Part shown: positions 33,300-46,560 of the stretch, in pieces | Position numbering within the stretch: position 1 is the stretch's first letter | Layout of the letters: every line of letters begins with the position of its first letter | From: Eutrigla gurnardus | Taxonomy: Eukaryota; Chordata; Actinopteri; Perciformes; Triglidae | Direction of reading: 5' to 3' | NCBI GenBank assembly: GCA_963514095.1 | Contig: OY741268.1 | Coordinates: 5,416,001 to 5,480,000 of the forward strand | DNA length: 64,000 bases | Notes under the pieces: model-generated | Database searches by the model: none | What the model saw: only the letters and a program-made list of their open reading frames with translations | Told to the model about the DNA's origin: nothing | Program-made: the position numbers and the translations under genes

Positions 33300-36125
33300 C
33301 ATAACTACCTATGTCATGTTACGTTACAAGACTTAAATAAGCTAAAGTTGACTTTTGGTTTCACATGGGATACAACTGCGAATATTTGCATTATCCATCC
33401 CCAATGACCGTCACCCTAAGTGGTATTTGTTGCTCTTCATACTATGTCACCTGACTTCCTCTTTACTGTCTGTCTGTGCAGGTTCTGAGTGATCGGGGTT
33501 CTGGTCATCTTTGAAAGCTTTATAGACAACTAGACCGGGTTTAGGGTTTAGAAGACGTTTCTTTGAGCCCAACTGAAGAAGCCTCTGATTGTGTGGAGCC
33601 TAATCATTTATAAATGCCATTTAAAGATCTGAATATCATAAAGGTACTAATTGCTATAAAATGCATGTGGTTCTTGAGTGTATTTGTTTCTTAACTCAGT
33701 CACACCTGAAGGTGTTTTTGATTATAAAATCTTGTTGTGTTTTTATGAAATCATCTTCCAGTACAGCTTTTTTCTTAAAAGCATTTCTGCTAAGCTGTGA
33801 CTGATTCATCCTGTAAATATCTCAAGTGTCCTCTCTCCCTGTATGACATTTTGCAGCCCAGAGTTTTTCAGAGTGTTTGATTTAAATGCTGCTATTTGTT
33901 TTCCTTCAAAGCAGCAGCAGAGTTACAGGGCAGTGAACTAGAAAATGACATTTTAAAGTCATCTGGAGCTTCTGCAGAGTGTTGTGCCCTTTCCTCAGCG
34001 GGGTAAATATTAACACCATCAACGCCACCACCTCCTTCTTCTCTCAACGACGACACATCCAGCAAACTGAAGGAGGCTGCAGAGAGACAGGCCAATGTCT
34101 CATTGCTGCCTTTTACCAAAATAATAGATTTAGCATGATCAATTAAGTTTCACTACATTTATATAACTGTCAGGTCTAAATGATTGTCTGTTTTTACATT
34201 TAGCCACACTCACAACATGTCAGTTCCAGCAATGTGTTCCAGAGTGAAATCTGGATTTACGTTCAACTTTACGTTCAGATGTTCATGCTCTCCAGAGGAT
34301 AAAAGGCTTGCAGTTTTCTATATTTAAAGTAGTCGATGTAGTTATAGTTATTTGCATTATAAAACCCACTAACCATTGATTAACACACAAAGAAGGATAA
34401 CATTTTGAAGTGAAAAAATATATTTTCAACATGATCCAATGTTAGCAGACAAACAGAGAAAACCTTCAACATAAAAGAAATCCTAATATTTCAAAATACT
34501 CTTATGGACCCAAGCCGGAGGACAATGAAGTATACTGATGTTTTAAGAAGCCTTTATTTATGTTCAGCCTTCATCCCTCTTTTGAACACAACTATATTTC
34601 TACCTTTCAAGAGACCTTTCAGACAACGTCAGTTACAAAACACAATGAAATTAAAATTAGCCTTTTTATACAAGCATACGGTCATAAACATTGCTATTAG
34701 TTAGCCATATTAACTATATGTTTCTACCTTACAAAACATATCAACTAAACAATACCTTGTTTATTAGGTGCTTATTAAGCATAAAGAAACCTTCATATTT
34801 CCACAAAAAACATCTTGAATCCATTCTTTTGTCTGAAGCCTGTTAGCGTGAATAAGGTAGCAAGATCAACTTCCCCTCTGGAGTTTCAAAATAAACACAA
34901 AATGGAAATCATAAAATATTATTTATAGTTGGACTATAGTTGTTAGCTTATCAAACCATAACAGTACCATACAATTGTTTGAATAAATTTACACTTAGTT
35001 TTACACAACCAAGATGCAACATGTTCATTCTGGACCTAAGTAAAATATTTCCGGTACTTAACTTGAGTATTTACTTTTCGGACAACTTTTGACTTCTACT
35101 CTCAACATGTTAAAACACATCTGTACTTTCTATGTCTCATATTTTTAAAACAGGCTTGTAACTTAAGTTTTAATGCATTTGATGGGAATAATCCGTTTTT
35201 CTTATTACTATTCATAGTTGGTCTTTTTATGGAATTTGTTGACAAGAAAAGATCTAAAGTGTTGTTATGTATAGTGTTCCCATGTGTATCACGCGTGTGC
35301 TGTGTGTGAAACATGCTGCCATTTTGTTTTGTCGAGGACTCTGCTGGAAGAGACATTGATCTCAGGAGACCATCCTGCTAAACGAAAAAGGTCAAATAAA
35401 ACAGGAAGTTAATGATGGGCGACAGGTGTTGCTAATGCTGCTGCATATGTAACACGTGAAATGGTCCTTGTGTACATTCACATGTCTCGGGAAGACAAAC
35501 GGGACGTGACTCAACCCAGATGTCTGCGTCCGTCCATGCTCGAGGTCACGCGTTTAAAAAAACACTCTCTTTCTCATTTGCAGCTTAAAAACAAAACACT
35601 TAACATGACATGATGTGACGGCAGCGAGCCGATGTCTGCAGGACATCGTGGCCGTCTCAGCCTCCCGACCGTCCTCTTCCTCTCGTCTGTCATGTGTTGT
35701 TTTTGCCTCCTCGCTCAGCGCTGATTGGCTCCTTGAGTCGAGCATATGTGTGGTTTGTGCCGTCGTTTCCAGTTAGTTGATTTAGAGACGAGCCTCGTCT
35801 CCACAGGGAGCAACGCCTCCTCCTCCTCATCTTCCTCCTCCTCCTCTTCAAAATGGGATAAAGTGAATGTTCTGCAGCTCAATACTTCAGTTGCTATTTT
35901 AAAGACATTGTACTTGAACTAGTTTGACACTTTTACTTCTGTTTTCTTTTTCTATAATTTTCTGTTTCTTATTTCTCTGCTTCCAACTTTCATCGTCCTC
36001 ATCAATTCACTTTATCTTTCTTGTCTTCCTTGGGCCCCCACTTCTTTTCTTCCTGTGTTCCCCTTTTTCCTATTTCTTATGTCAGATCTTCCAAATCTTT
36101 TGTGCTTTGAACGCAGATCCTAATA
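33300..36125. other. Stretch with no recognised gene
   Basis: No exon, RNA gene or bounded element. A CTC-rich tract lies at 35817-35850, and the 'acttgagtatttact' repeat fragment at 35025-35110. Confidence 0.5.
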
Positions 36126-36129
36126 TTTT

Positions 36130-36665
36130 GTGATCCCAGCTATTGAGAACAGAGAAAATCCCAGGCAGCAACCTCCGGTTCTGGAAAGTGAAGCCAAGGC
36201 TGAAAAACTTGCATTCTATCTACTGGCCACCATGGGGCGACTCCTCTAGTCAGTTTACATGGAGGTCTTTGAGAAAATGAGCCTGTTTCTTATTTATTGT
36301 ATTATCTCAGTAAACATTGTAAACATGAGTTTATGGTCTCCATCTCTAGTTTCAAGTCTTCTTCAATCCAGCATGATGTTCATTTAGTACATAATGATCC
36401 ATTTAGAGTCAAAGAGACCAGAAAGCAGGGGATGCTTTAGGGGGCGGGGCTACCTGCTGATTGACAGGTTGTTACCAACAAGATGACTTTGAACACTTTA
36501 ATTATGAAGCTAACGTTGTTAGTAGCTTCACACCAGAAAACCAGATGGATCCAGATCCAGTAAGGTTGCAGCTCCGCTGCTTGTTTTCATTGGATCCCGT
36601 CCAAATATGGTCACTACTTTCACTGGCATCCACCTCTTATACAGACTATGGCCAATCCTCTGCTG
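36130..36665 (+). repeat. CCAAGATGGC interspersed repeat family, long copy
   Basis: The plus-strand counterpart of 21676-22345, colinear over about 530 bp from 'gatcccagctattgaga' to 'ccaaatatggtcactac' and 'tatacagactatgg'. No protein frame is conserved between the copies. Confidence 0.8.
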
Positions 36666-36669
36666 CATA

Positions 36670-38224
36670 CAGGGCTTTAAATTAAGTATGCTTATTCTAT
36701 AGCACATTATGATGATGCTTATTCTAACTCACCATGTTCAATTAGACAGATCAGCACTTTGACTTGTGCAAACCAGAGCGCTTCTAATCTTCACACGACG
36801 TTGTTACTTTGCTCCAGGCACAGCTGTGCTTACATGTTTTATATAGGATCGATGTATTATTTATTAATCCAGCATGCTTCTTAATTATGTGCCTCCTCGC
36901 TTTTTCATGGTTTTCTATTTTCCTTCACCAACATTAAATGCATTAATCAAAATCCCTTTCATGATGATGAGGCAGGACCGTACCAAGTTATACATATAAA
37001 AGAATGTGCTTATGATTATTGCTGTATTATCATTATGTGTTATACATTGGAAGCAACATAATCACAGATGTGGTGGAGTCAGCCGATGGGGAGAGGAGGT
37101 CAACAGAACATGTCAGCTCATCCAACACATCAATTTAAGTACATTTTCGTTTATTCCCAGCGTGCTGCGTCTCCGTGTTTCCTCTGCTCGTCAAACCGCC
37201 TTCAAGGAAATGATCTGATTCAAGTCCATGCATTTACCTGATAGTCAAACTAAATGAGTACTTTTACTGATAGATTTACGAAGGCATTTGCACCCACTTG
37301 ATGCGCAATACGTTTGCAACTAGTGGGTAAAAACATTGGTATTTTGCCTGCCAAATGAGCGGAAAGAGGCAAGTAGTGCTTTCAATCTGCGCTTGTGGGA
37401 GGGTCGTGGGGAAAGTAGGGTTCCCCGTAAAAACTCAGAGTTAGAGTGCGCCTTTATTTTGCGGCAGAAAATCTCCGCTTCTTAAAAGCAGGTCTAAACC
37501 AGGAAGCACCACACAAATCACACTTTATCAATCAACCAGAAATCCTCGATACAGATTAAGCAGCCATGCAATACTACAGTTACTGGACTTGATCCACATT
37601 GTTATGTTGAAATTGGTTGTAAATAAAAGTAAGAAAATGTTAGAATTGGCTCTTTGTTCACTTTAGACTTGTACTTTTTCACTGAACTCATATAAATCAC
37701 TGGTTGTGCTCATTAGAACAGTGTGACAAGTTAACCTGATAAGCAGGAACCCATTGAATCTTCAAGGCCCTCTTTGTTCTGACAGTTAGGTTTGCTAGAC
37801 TAGATACACGCCTGAAGGACAACACCCATACATGTTTCATATTACATTTCTGTAAGTTCACGTCAGAGATAACTGACCAGTAAGACTTGGTTGCGTGAAA
37901 GTCCAACCTCTGTACGGGGCAGTCCCAGCCCAAGAAGATCAAATGTGACCAGCACCCAGAAACGGGGCTCGTTCTGACTGAGATCCTGTGGGAGTTCTGC
38001 CATTCTGAGCCCAGGCCTGCCATACTTTACCTGTGACCTGAATAAATACTATATCTGTGAACTGAAGAGTTCTCTCGTTTATCCTTGGGCTTCCAACAAA
38101 AGAACTGGGGGTTAATAAAAATAAATGATCAACGCAGCCTGGAACATTTTTGTGTTTTTTATTATGTTTTAGTGGATGGTTTATCTGAGACTGTTTGCTC
38201 AGGTAGTTTTCTTTTCCTGAGAAC
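36670..38224. other. Gene-free stretch, possibly ending in an old LTR-like unit
   Basis: 37690-38130 has a polyadenylation-like AATAAA near 38040. The 'gttctctcgtttatccttggg' and 'aactgggggtta' after it resemble the R-U5 end of a retroviral-type LTR. No inverted ends, duplicate copy or target duplication could be seen, so this is a weak suggestion only. Confidence 0.3.
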
Positions 38225-39913
38225 ACGAGTGGTCGCAGACGTGGATGTCTCAGGTCTGCATGTCTCAGGTCTGGACATCTCAGGTCTGCATGTCTCAGGT
38301 CTGCATGTTTCAGGTCTGGATGTCTCAGGTCTGCATATCTCAGGTCTGGATGTCTCAGGTCTGCATGTCTCAGGTCTGGATGTCTCAGGTCTGGACATCT
38401 CAGGTCTGCATGTCTCAGGTCTGCATGTTTCAGGTCTGGATGTCTCAGGTCTGGACATCTCAGGTCTGCATGTCTCAGGTCTGCATATCTCAGGTCTGGA
38501 TGTCTCAGGTCTACATGTCTCAGGTCTGGATGTCTCAGGTCTGGATGGTGCAGGTCTGGATGTCTCAGGTCTGCATGTCTCAGGTCTGCATATCTCAGGT
38601 CTAGATGGTGCAGGTCTGGACATCTCAGGTCTGCATATCTCAGGTCTGCATGTCTCAGGTCTGGATGTCTCAGGTCTGGATGTCTCAGGTCTGCATGTCT
38701 CAGGTCTGGATGGTGCAGGTCTGGACATCTCAAGTCTGCATGTCTCAGGTCTGGATGTCTCAGGTCTGCATATCTCAGGTCTGGATGGTGCAGGTCTGGA
38801 CATCTCAGGTCTGCATATCTCAGGTCTGCATGTCTCAGGTCTGGATGTCTCAGGTCTGGATGTCTCAGGTCTGCATGTCTCAGGTCTGGATGGTGCAGGT
38901 CTGGACATCTCAAGTCTGCATGTCTCAGGTCTGGATGTCTCAGGTCTGCATATCTCAGGTCTGGATGGTGCAGGTCTGGACATCTCAGGTCTGCATGTCT
39001 CAGGTCTGGACTTCTCAGGTCTGCATGTCTCAGGTCTGCATGTCTCAGGTCTGGATGTCTCAGGTCTGCATGTCTCAGGTCTGCATGTCTCAGGTCTGCA
39101 CATCTCAGGTCTGCATATCTCAGGTCTGCATGTCTCAGGTCTGCATGTCTCAGGTCTGGATGTCTCAGGTCTGCATGTCTCAGGTCTGCATGTCTCAGGT
39201 CTGGACTTCTCAGGTCTGGATGTCTCAGGTCTAGATGGTGCAGGTCTGGACATCTCAGGTCTGCATGTCTCAGGTCTGGATGTCTCAGGTCTGCATGTCT
39301 CAGGTCTGGATGTCTCAGGTCTGGATGGTGCAGGTCTGCATATCTCAGGTCTGCATGTCTCAGGTCTGGATTGTGCAGGTTTGGATGTCTCAGGTCTGCA
39401 TATCTCAGGTCTGGATGGTGCAGGTCTGGACATCTCAGGTCTGCATGTCTCAGGTCTGGATGTCTCAGGTCTGCATGGTTGCAGGTCTGGACATCTTAGG
39501 TCTGCATGTCTCAGGTCTGGATGTCTCAGGTCTGCATGTCTCAGGTGTGGATGTCTCAGGTCTGGATGGTGCAGGTCTGCATATCTCAGGTCTGCATGTC
39601 TCAGGTGTGGATGTCTCAGGTCTGGATGGTGCAGGTCTGCATATCTCAGGTCTGCATTACTCAGGTCTGCATGTCTCAGGTCTGGATGGTGCAGGTTTGG
39701 ATGTCTCAGGTCTGCATATCTCAGGTCTGCATTTCTCAGGTCTGGATGTCTCAGGTCTGCATGTCTCAGGTGTGGATGTCTCAGGTCTGGATGGTGCAGG
39801 TCTGCATATGTCAGGTCTGCATGTCTCAGGTCTGGATGTCTCAGTTCTGGACATCTCAGGTCTGCATGTCTCAGGTCTGCATGTCTCAGGTCTGGATGTC
39901 TCAGGTCGGAGGT
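38225..39913. repeat. 15-bp satellite (about 110 units) with higher-order structure
   Basis: The unit is CAGGTCTGCATGTCT, with main variants GGATGTCT, GGACATCT, GCATATCT and GGATGGTG. Higher-order repeats are evident: 38581-38760 recurs as 38761-38940 almost unchanged (180 bp, 12 units, sharing a rare CAAGTCTGC unit). A 120-bp block at 38281 recurs at 38401. Units with GGTGTGGATG cluster at 39541-39790. The unit has no stop in any plus frame and none in two of the three minus frames, which creates very long open frames: 643 codons at 38085-40016 plus, 423 codons at 38162-39433 minus, and 324 codons at 37939-38913 minus. A one-base insertion near 39477 shifts frame without closing the 643-codon frame. 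I do not call these genes. Confidence 0.95.
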
Positions 39914-41349
39914 CCTCTGCAGAGCGATCGTTCATCTCTATTGTATCTGCTCATTATTTCGTCACATTTTGTGGTTTTGCTGCACATTATTAGACATTCA
40001 TTCCTGCTGGACCTGAACGGTTCTCCTCGCCTGTGCCCTGTTGTACGCTACCGTTTCCTTGGTTCGTTATGTGCTTTTTAGTGCTTCCTTTTTTGTCTTT
40101 TTAAGATCCGTGTTAGATACAAGCGGGCCCATTCATTGCTTTTAGAGGTGCACTAATTACTCTGGAGGGCGGAGTATGCACTGTTTGACCGGTGGCTGTC
40201 AGGTTTGATAAATACGATGCAAAATGGGGAAACACTGCGTGCGCTGTTTGCAATCTCACAATAACAAACAGCGCAAACTGCGCCAGTCTTAGTAAATCTA
40301 CTCCTCTGAGACTCGCAGTGAGACATTTTCCATCTCTGCTCTCTCGGCTGACTGATGTCTCATTGGCTGAGTCTTGCCAATGATTTTTCAAACGCCGGAT
40401 GGTTTCTGCTCTTCACAGCGAGTGTAGTTTGTGTGAATGTTCTAACTCCAGCATGTGTGTGCAATTAGAGAGTTGGAGAGAGAGCGAGTACAGCGTGTCA
40501 GTAGACTCTTGACAACGTTGCCGTCGGCAGTGCTGCTCCTCATCATCTCCACATCGGGATAAAATGAACCCATGAGACCGGTGCCCCTGAGTCCCTCAGT
40601 AGACTTAATTTAACATCAATTTAAGTTAAAATCTATTTCTCTGCTCTCTCCTGGGTCAAATTAACCGTCGCCTCGTATGAAGAAGCACCGACTACTTGAC
40701 AGCTTGTCCAGATCCTGACTGAGTCCGTCTGTCCGTCTGTCGGCTGGCATAGCGCTTTTCATTTCTCGTCCAATCTCCGATTCTAAGTTGGAGCGCGAGG
40801 CGTCCGCATGGCGAGCTTCGATCTGCCAGGAAAGTGATGGCTCTGCTCTCCATATCTCAGCGTGATTCGCTTTGCAGTAATTGCTCTTATTTGTTGTGAC
40901 ACAGAAAAGATGAAATCCAGAGTTTCACTTTGGAAAGGAAAGATGTGAGCGTGGATTTGGACATGAGGTCGCAGCTTCTCTTGCCAGAGTAGAGTTGTTT
41001 TCAGAACATTAATGTCAGTTATTGTAAAAATATTTTGAACAGCAGTGAGATTTGTGCTTCTGAAGACTTGTAGCTGTGATGAAACCGCATAGACACAGCT
41101 CTATGAGACACAGAGGCAAGGTCTGAGAATAATGTAGCGTTCAGCAATCCACATGCTCCAACACTTTCTCCACCAACTCACCAATACTGACCCCTGGTCA
41201 GTAATGCTAACCCCGACTCATACTGACTGCCGTCATCATTAGACACTCAAAGCAACTGACTGATTATACATGTTAGGAGACTGAACTATCAACAGTCTCA
41301 TGACACTTCTTGAAATAGTCAGAAATTTGAAATCTACCAATTTATGTAT

Positions 41350-41560
41350 ATGGACATGAATTTCCCTTTTTATTTTTCATGTAGCTGCACATGACTTTCA
41401 ATATTCTGCATTTCAGGTGAAAAAATAGTTCCTGCATGAATAATGTTTCTCTTTTCATCATCAGTTGGGAGGACATTACACGACAAAACCCACGTAAACC
41501 CACAAAACCAACGCTAGGTTTAGACAACAGAACCTATGTTGGACAACATGGAAAATGATC
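41350..41560 (+). repeat. Interspersed repeat family C, copy 3 (diverged)
   Basis: 'cagttgggaggacattacacgacaaaacc' and 'aaaaccaacgctaggtttagacaacag' match the end of copies 1 and 2, with one unit of the motif that is amplified at 15182-15337. Confidence 0.6.
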
Positions 41561-41924
41561 TTAATTAATTTAAATTTACGTTAAACTGTAAACTATGATT
41601 AAATACTGAACTGGTGTGAAAGGACTTCGCTGTTTCCCCCCTCTGTTCCACGAAGCTCCCAGCATCCTCTGAGCTTTGTGTGTCAGCCGCTACGCAGCGA
41701 TGCGAGATAACTGCCTGTGTCACAGGACGCCTTTTAATAATAGCCCACATGATAAATTGCTTTAATCAGAGCAGCGGGTTTTTCCTGTAACTTATGATAG
41801 AGGAAGCTTGTGAAGAGAATTGTTATGCCAAGCCTCATTGAGCATCTTAATGTGAATCTTTACGTGTCCACAATTAGATTAAGGCTGTGACATGGTGGCC
41901 GGCCCGGCTGGCGGCAGATCAGCC

Positions 41925-41960
41925 TCCTCCTCCTCCTCTTCTTCTTCTTCTTCTTCTGCA
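41925..41960. repeat. (CTC/TTC)n microsatellite
   Basis: CTCCTCCTCCTC followed by TTC repeats. Minus-strand Lys/Arg runs there are artefacts. Confidence 0.9.
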
Positions 41961-42271
41961 GAGCAGCGAGTGTGAGTGTGCTGGGGCAGGAGTCAGCGAG
42001 CGGATCAATGGAAGTCATTATGTGGTGCTCACCGTTTGGCCAGGTCGTGGTGTGATGGATGTGTTGTGGCAGGTAATGGTCCTCTACAGCCTCCGCCTCA
42101 GCAAACCCAGATGATAAACTCAGATGCGTTTCCATGTCAACAGCTCGTCCCGACTTCCTGTGGTTCAGCGGCCGCCAGCGGAGCCTGAAGGCCGCCTCGC
42201 GCTAACACACACGCTGCAGTGTTTTTGGTCAAAATGGCATCAATGTAACTGAAATTTAAAACGCTTCTTTT

Positions 42272-42274
<3 letters not shown>

Positions 42275-42304
<30 letters not shown>
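42275..42304. repeat. (CA)n microsatellite
   Basis: Fifteen CA units. Confidence 0.95.
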
Positions 42305-42308
<4 letters not shown>

Positions 42309-43217
42309 ATGTACCTCAGTGATTCAGCTTACTTAGCACAAGTAATATTGCCGTTTGTCATTTTATGATGCTATACTATATACATTTATACATGTGTATT
42401 TTTATATACATATACATTAAAATAATGGTTAGGTTTTGATGATTATAAAACTATACACCAATGAAATGTTGGAAGGTTATTAAAATGACCAAACATCCAC
42501 TCAGGTCAGCCAACGGTGATGTCTCAGCTGAGTCTGTTGACTCTTGAAAAACGTACTGTTTTTTTGTGTGGTTTGCGTTTGGAAATGAGGCATTTTTTTT
42601 CCTGCTGTTTCAAGCACTTTGCAAGCTATGTTAAAAAGGTGCTATATAAATAGTGTCAATGTTATTGACCTTTTCTGGTTCATACTAGAACATACTTGCA
42701 TGCTTTTATTTATTTCCCCATCAGGCTGTGTTGCAGCAGCTCTTCTCAGCCTCTCTCTGAAACACTCTGTTTCACCTCTTGCCCCTCCCTCCCAAAAAGC
42801 CCCCTCTGCTCTGATTGGTCAGCTGCCCCACTCTTGGAGCCGTCCACCTCCCCTCCCCCGATCAGAATGGCTACAAACATCTGACATGTGGAGGCCTTCA
42901 GGGTCCTTCCGTCTCTCAGTGTGTACATTCTGACAGGGATGTGATGCTCAGGTGACTCAATCAGCTCACTGAGATCAGGTCCTTCTGTCCTCCAGGCTTT
43001 TATCTCCTCCACTTGATTCTTGTAACACACTAATTGTAGTCACAGCAGGTGAAACCGTGTCATCCTTCACAGGTGAACTGTAAGTTTGACTGTTGATTTT
43101 AAAATGTTATCTCAGTATCTTCCTCTAAATGTCTTCTTCAGACTCACTCTCATCGATTGGCTTTTCCTGAGCTCATGGTATAGTTTTTTATTTTGTCTAT
43201 ATCCTGATCTTAATTAT

Positions 43218-43218
43218 T

Positions 43219-43254
<36 letters not shown>
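43218..43254. repeat. (ATT)n microsatellite
   Basis: About twelve ATT units. Confidence 0.95.
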
Positions 43255-43637
43255 GTAAACTATGTTTATTGAGTTTCCTTGTATTTTTGTGTCACTTTAC
43301 TATTGTGCAGTACAAATGATCAGCATGAAACACACATAAAACATATGACAGAGCACAAGACACTGTTTTTTTAATTTGTCTTATAATGAAACAAGTGTTC
43401 CATATTAAAACAAACATAAAACATGAAACGGTGGGACGGTGCTCAGGTTCACTGAAACAAAAGACAAAAACGAGGAAGAAAAATAAATGTGCAATAATGT
43501 GAATTCAACCACTCTGTCTGTCCACAATAATAATGTTTTTATATTTAGTTTTTTGCTGCTACTTATTTATTATATATTTTCCTGTGTATCCTCTTGTCGT
43601 TGTAAAAAAAGTTTTCTATTTTGTTATTCTAGTGGAA

Positions 43638-43638
<1 letters not shown>

Positions 43639-43702
<64 letters not shown>
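43639..43702. repeat. (GT)n microsatellite
   Basis: About 31 uninterrupted GT units. Confidence 0.95.
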
Positions 43703-43704
<2 letters not shown>

Positions 43705-44301
43705 CTTTCAGTTTGAAACATAAAAAGGATTTAAAAAGGCAGTCTAAGAAGACCAGCGGCGGTCAGGACAGCTGGGTCAAAGCGACTTGGCACTGACAAC
43801 AAAGTAGACCACGTAATGTTCTCTGTCACAGTCGTCATCACAGAAATAACATTGCAAAATAAATATACTGACGTGAATGTATTGCACAAAAACAAAAAAA
43901 ACTCAGGTGTGTAATGGTGTTGAGGGTTGAATTTACACAGAAAACACATGATAATTGTTGACTATTATGAAGCAGCTGAGGAACGAGATGGAGAGGAGGT
44001 CAAACATGAATCACTGTAAAACACATCATACATGATCCAGCAGAATAAAGCACACCTCTGGTGTCAGAGCTGGCTTTCATCCTGGACGCTGGCCCTCCGT
44101 CGGATCCAGATAAAAGCGTTATGAAACAGCCGCCGCCACGCACGCCGCCTCCCTGCACCCGGAGGAGTGACATGCAGCGGGGACGGAGAGGCCATTTTGT
44201 GTTTTTGGAAAGGCACTTTAGCAGCAGAGTGCTTTTTATCATTATACGCCACTACAGTCTGGTCATTTGTTCTAACCTTGGGAAATGGTTTTAAAGGTCC
44301 C

Positions 44302-44356
44302 AGTGTGTGTGTGTGTGTGTGTGTGTGTGCTTGTGTGTGTGTGCTTGTGTGTGTTA
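44302..44356. repeat. (GT)n microsatellite, interrupted
   Basis: GT units broken by CTTGT twice. Confidence 0.93.
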
Positions 44357-45339
44357 GAGGAATTGAGATGTTCCATGAACATGCGCCTGGCTCTGCCGGC
44401 CAGGCGCTGGTGGATAAGGGGAAAGCTATTTGGGGGGACGGGGGCCACAATCCAATTTGTTTGTTCACACTCCAGCAGAGCCAGATCAGAACAATTGATA
44501 CATTAGGACTGATTTTAGAGAGCAAATATGGCACCCGGAGAGGGAGAGGGAGGACTATATGTTGCAGAGAAGTGTAAATTTACCTTACGGGCCATTGCAC
44601 AGGGCACAATATGAAACTATGATAAAAAAGAAATTGCTTTATTCTCAGAGTTATCAATATAATTCTGTCTCTGTGGTTCACCGTCTCATTGTGGCTGCAG
44701 GGATCTTTTGTCACCATGCAAAAAAATCCTGCACTTGTGAAGGTTCATTCAACATTCAGAGATAAATGCGCTCCAGGAGAGCGATGCCTCTCTCAATTTG
44801 AAAAGCCCCGGCGTGCCGTGACATCCAAATCCTTCAGACTTGAACATGTCATCTGCGCCTGCAGCCACAAAGGAAATAAATTAGGAAAATACAATGTGGT
44901 TAAATGACAATGTGGTGTTGGGAGTGAAAGAGAGAGAGAACGTGAGAGAGAGGGATGACACAGTCCGGTTCAGAGAAAAGAGACAGCTGTTATTTCCTAT
45001 CCAGCAGGCCTGATAATGTCTAATAAACGCACCATAAATTAAATCTGCCGCATCGGTGCTCACGACGGCGTCCGCTCGGGTAAATAGTGAGGTTCCATGT
45101 CTCAAAACACATTTTGGCAAACCATTATGGGAGGCTGTAGTAATCTTTTTTTTTTCTTTTTTCATTTATTCCTTTAATAGGATTATTCATGAGGCGATGG
45201 TGATGACAGCATGAAGGGGGTGGGTGGGAGATACACATACTGGTTTGTTTTCAGCTGCTGCTGCTCAAATACCACAGTCACAGTTTAAAACCTCCTTGGA
45301 TCATATTACATATATTACATATTATATATATTCTTCTGT

Positions 45340-45475
45340 ATAGCAGGTGCAAAATTTCCAAGATGACGTCGGCCAAAATGTCCAACTCGATCCTTCTAAA
45401 CTGTCGTCCCCAAACGAGTGGGTGGCGTCGCCATGACTACGTCCACTTCTTATATGCAGTCTGTGGTTTAGATGC
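45340..45475 (+). repeat. CCAAGATGGC family fragment
   Basis: 'ttccaagatgacgtcggccaaaatg', 'caaacgagtgggtggcgt' and 'gactacgtccacttcttatatgcagtctgtgg', the 3' signature of the family. Confidence 0.75.
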
Positions 45476-46039
45476 ATAGAGCAGAGTACTGGCCTCTAAC
45501 ATTGCTGTCCAGCTGAATGCTTTTTATTCCATCCAGCCTGCTAACTCTTACAAAAGGAGGTGTGTGGTTATTTTTAGCGTGGGTTAAAAGAGGCCGATGT
45601 CCTGCTCACACGGGCTGTGACATGAAGCAAAGACGGGAAGATAACAGGCTGGTTTCATATTCAGATACAGCCACATGTCAGTTAATTAATGTGTTAACAC
45701 ATGTGGAAACACAAAGCAAACCTGATAGCATACAAAATAGATGCAAAGAAGTGAACAAAGGTGAATTTGAGCCCAGTGGCGTGGATCACTTCTATAATAC
45801 ACATCCAGCATATAGAAGTCAGAACAGCAATACAGAAGACAAACACGCCTCAAAATGAAGATAACAGATGTAAAAGTGCTGATGCTGTGTAAGTCTCAAC
45901 ACTGAATCTGATCAACAAAAGTTTTCATAAAGTGCAATTGAGTACACCATTGTTTATCTCTGGAATGATGTGCCGCAAATTAGTCAGTGTTGAGTTTCTT
46001 TCTACTGAAATCACCACACGCTGCCATGTACATGTTCAT

Positions 46040-46560
46040 TCCCAAACACCGTCCTGTCTGAGTTCGTGACATCATGCTCGGTGAACTTAACCAAACTGGA
46101 TTCACTGGATCTAGCAAAACAAACATCGGCTGGTTTACTACAGCTGGAGGAACCCTGAATAAACTATTTAGCTGTGATTTAATATCAATACCCAGATGAA
46201 AAGGAACTCCATAAGGATGGTGATTTGTAAAAAGTGTGAAGTCATGCTTTGTTCGGTCTGTCTGGAAGACCACAAGCTATCAACTTTTAAAATGCTTGTT
46301 CTTCTGAATGGAGTCTGGATTGATGGGTGCTAGGCTATGCTAACATTGTATCTGCTCCATCTATACATCTAGACATAAGTACAGCAGCAACCTTGTTTAT
46401 GAGCTACTATCGTTAATGGATCTGCATATAGAGCTTTTCTAACCTTTTCAGCAACTCAAGGCACTTTACACTACATTCAGTCAGTCTATTTACACATTCA
46501 CACACATTTGGGCTTCAAACTGGAGGACCCAAGTTTATTACTGAGAATTATTTAATATAT
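46040..46560 (-). repeat. Composite of dispersed repeat fragments
   Basis: 46045-46145 is the inverse of 20105-20200. 46275-46390 is the inverse of 18030-18140. 46437-46550 ('aactcaaggcactttacactacattcagtc') matches the tRNA-headed SINE at 56455-56708. Confidence 0.6.

Noticed and set aside
38162..39433. 423-codon minus-strand open frame (Cys-Arg-Pro-Glu repeats) as a gene
   Set aside because: Another frame of the same 15-bp repeat, with no start context or supporting signals.
38085..40016. 643-codon plus-strand open frame as a gene
   Set aside because: It is produced by a 15-bp tandem repeat that has no stop in any plus frame. It also survives a one-base insertion, which a real protein would not tolerate without changing sequence, and it changes sequence at that point.
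42619..42933. Candidate exon in the repeat-poor island
   Set aside because: The open frame has no domain, poor codon structure and overlapping frames on both strands. I could not find convincing splice sites.
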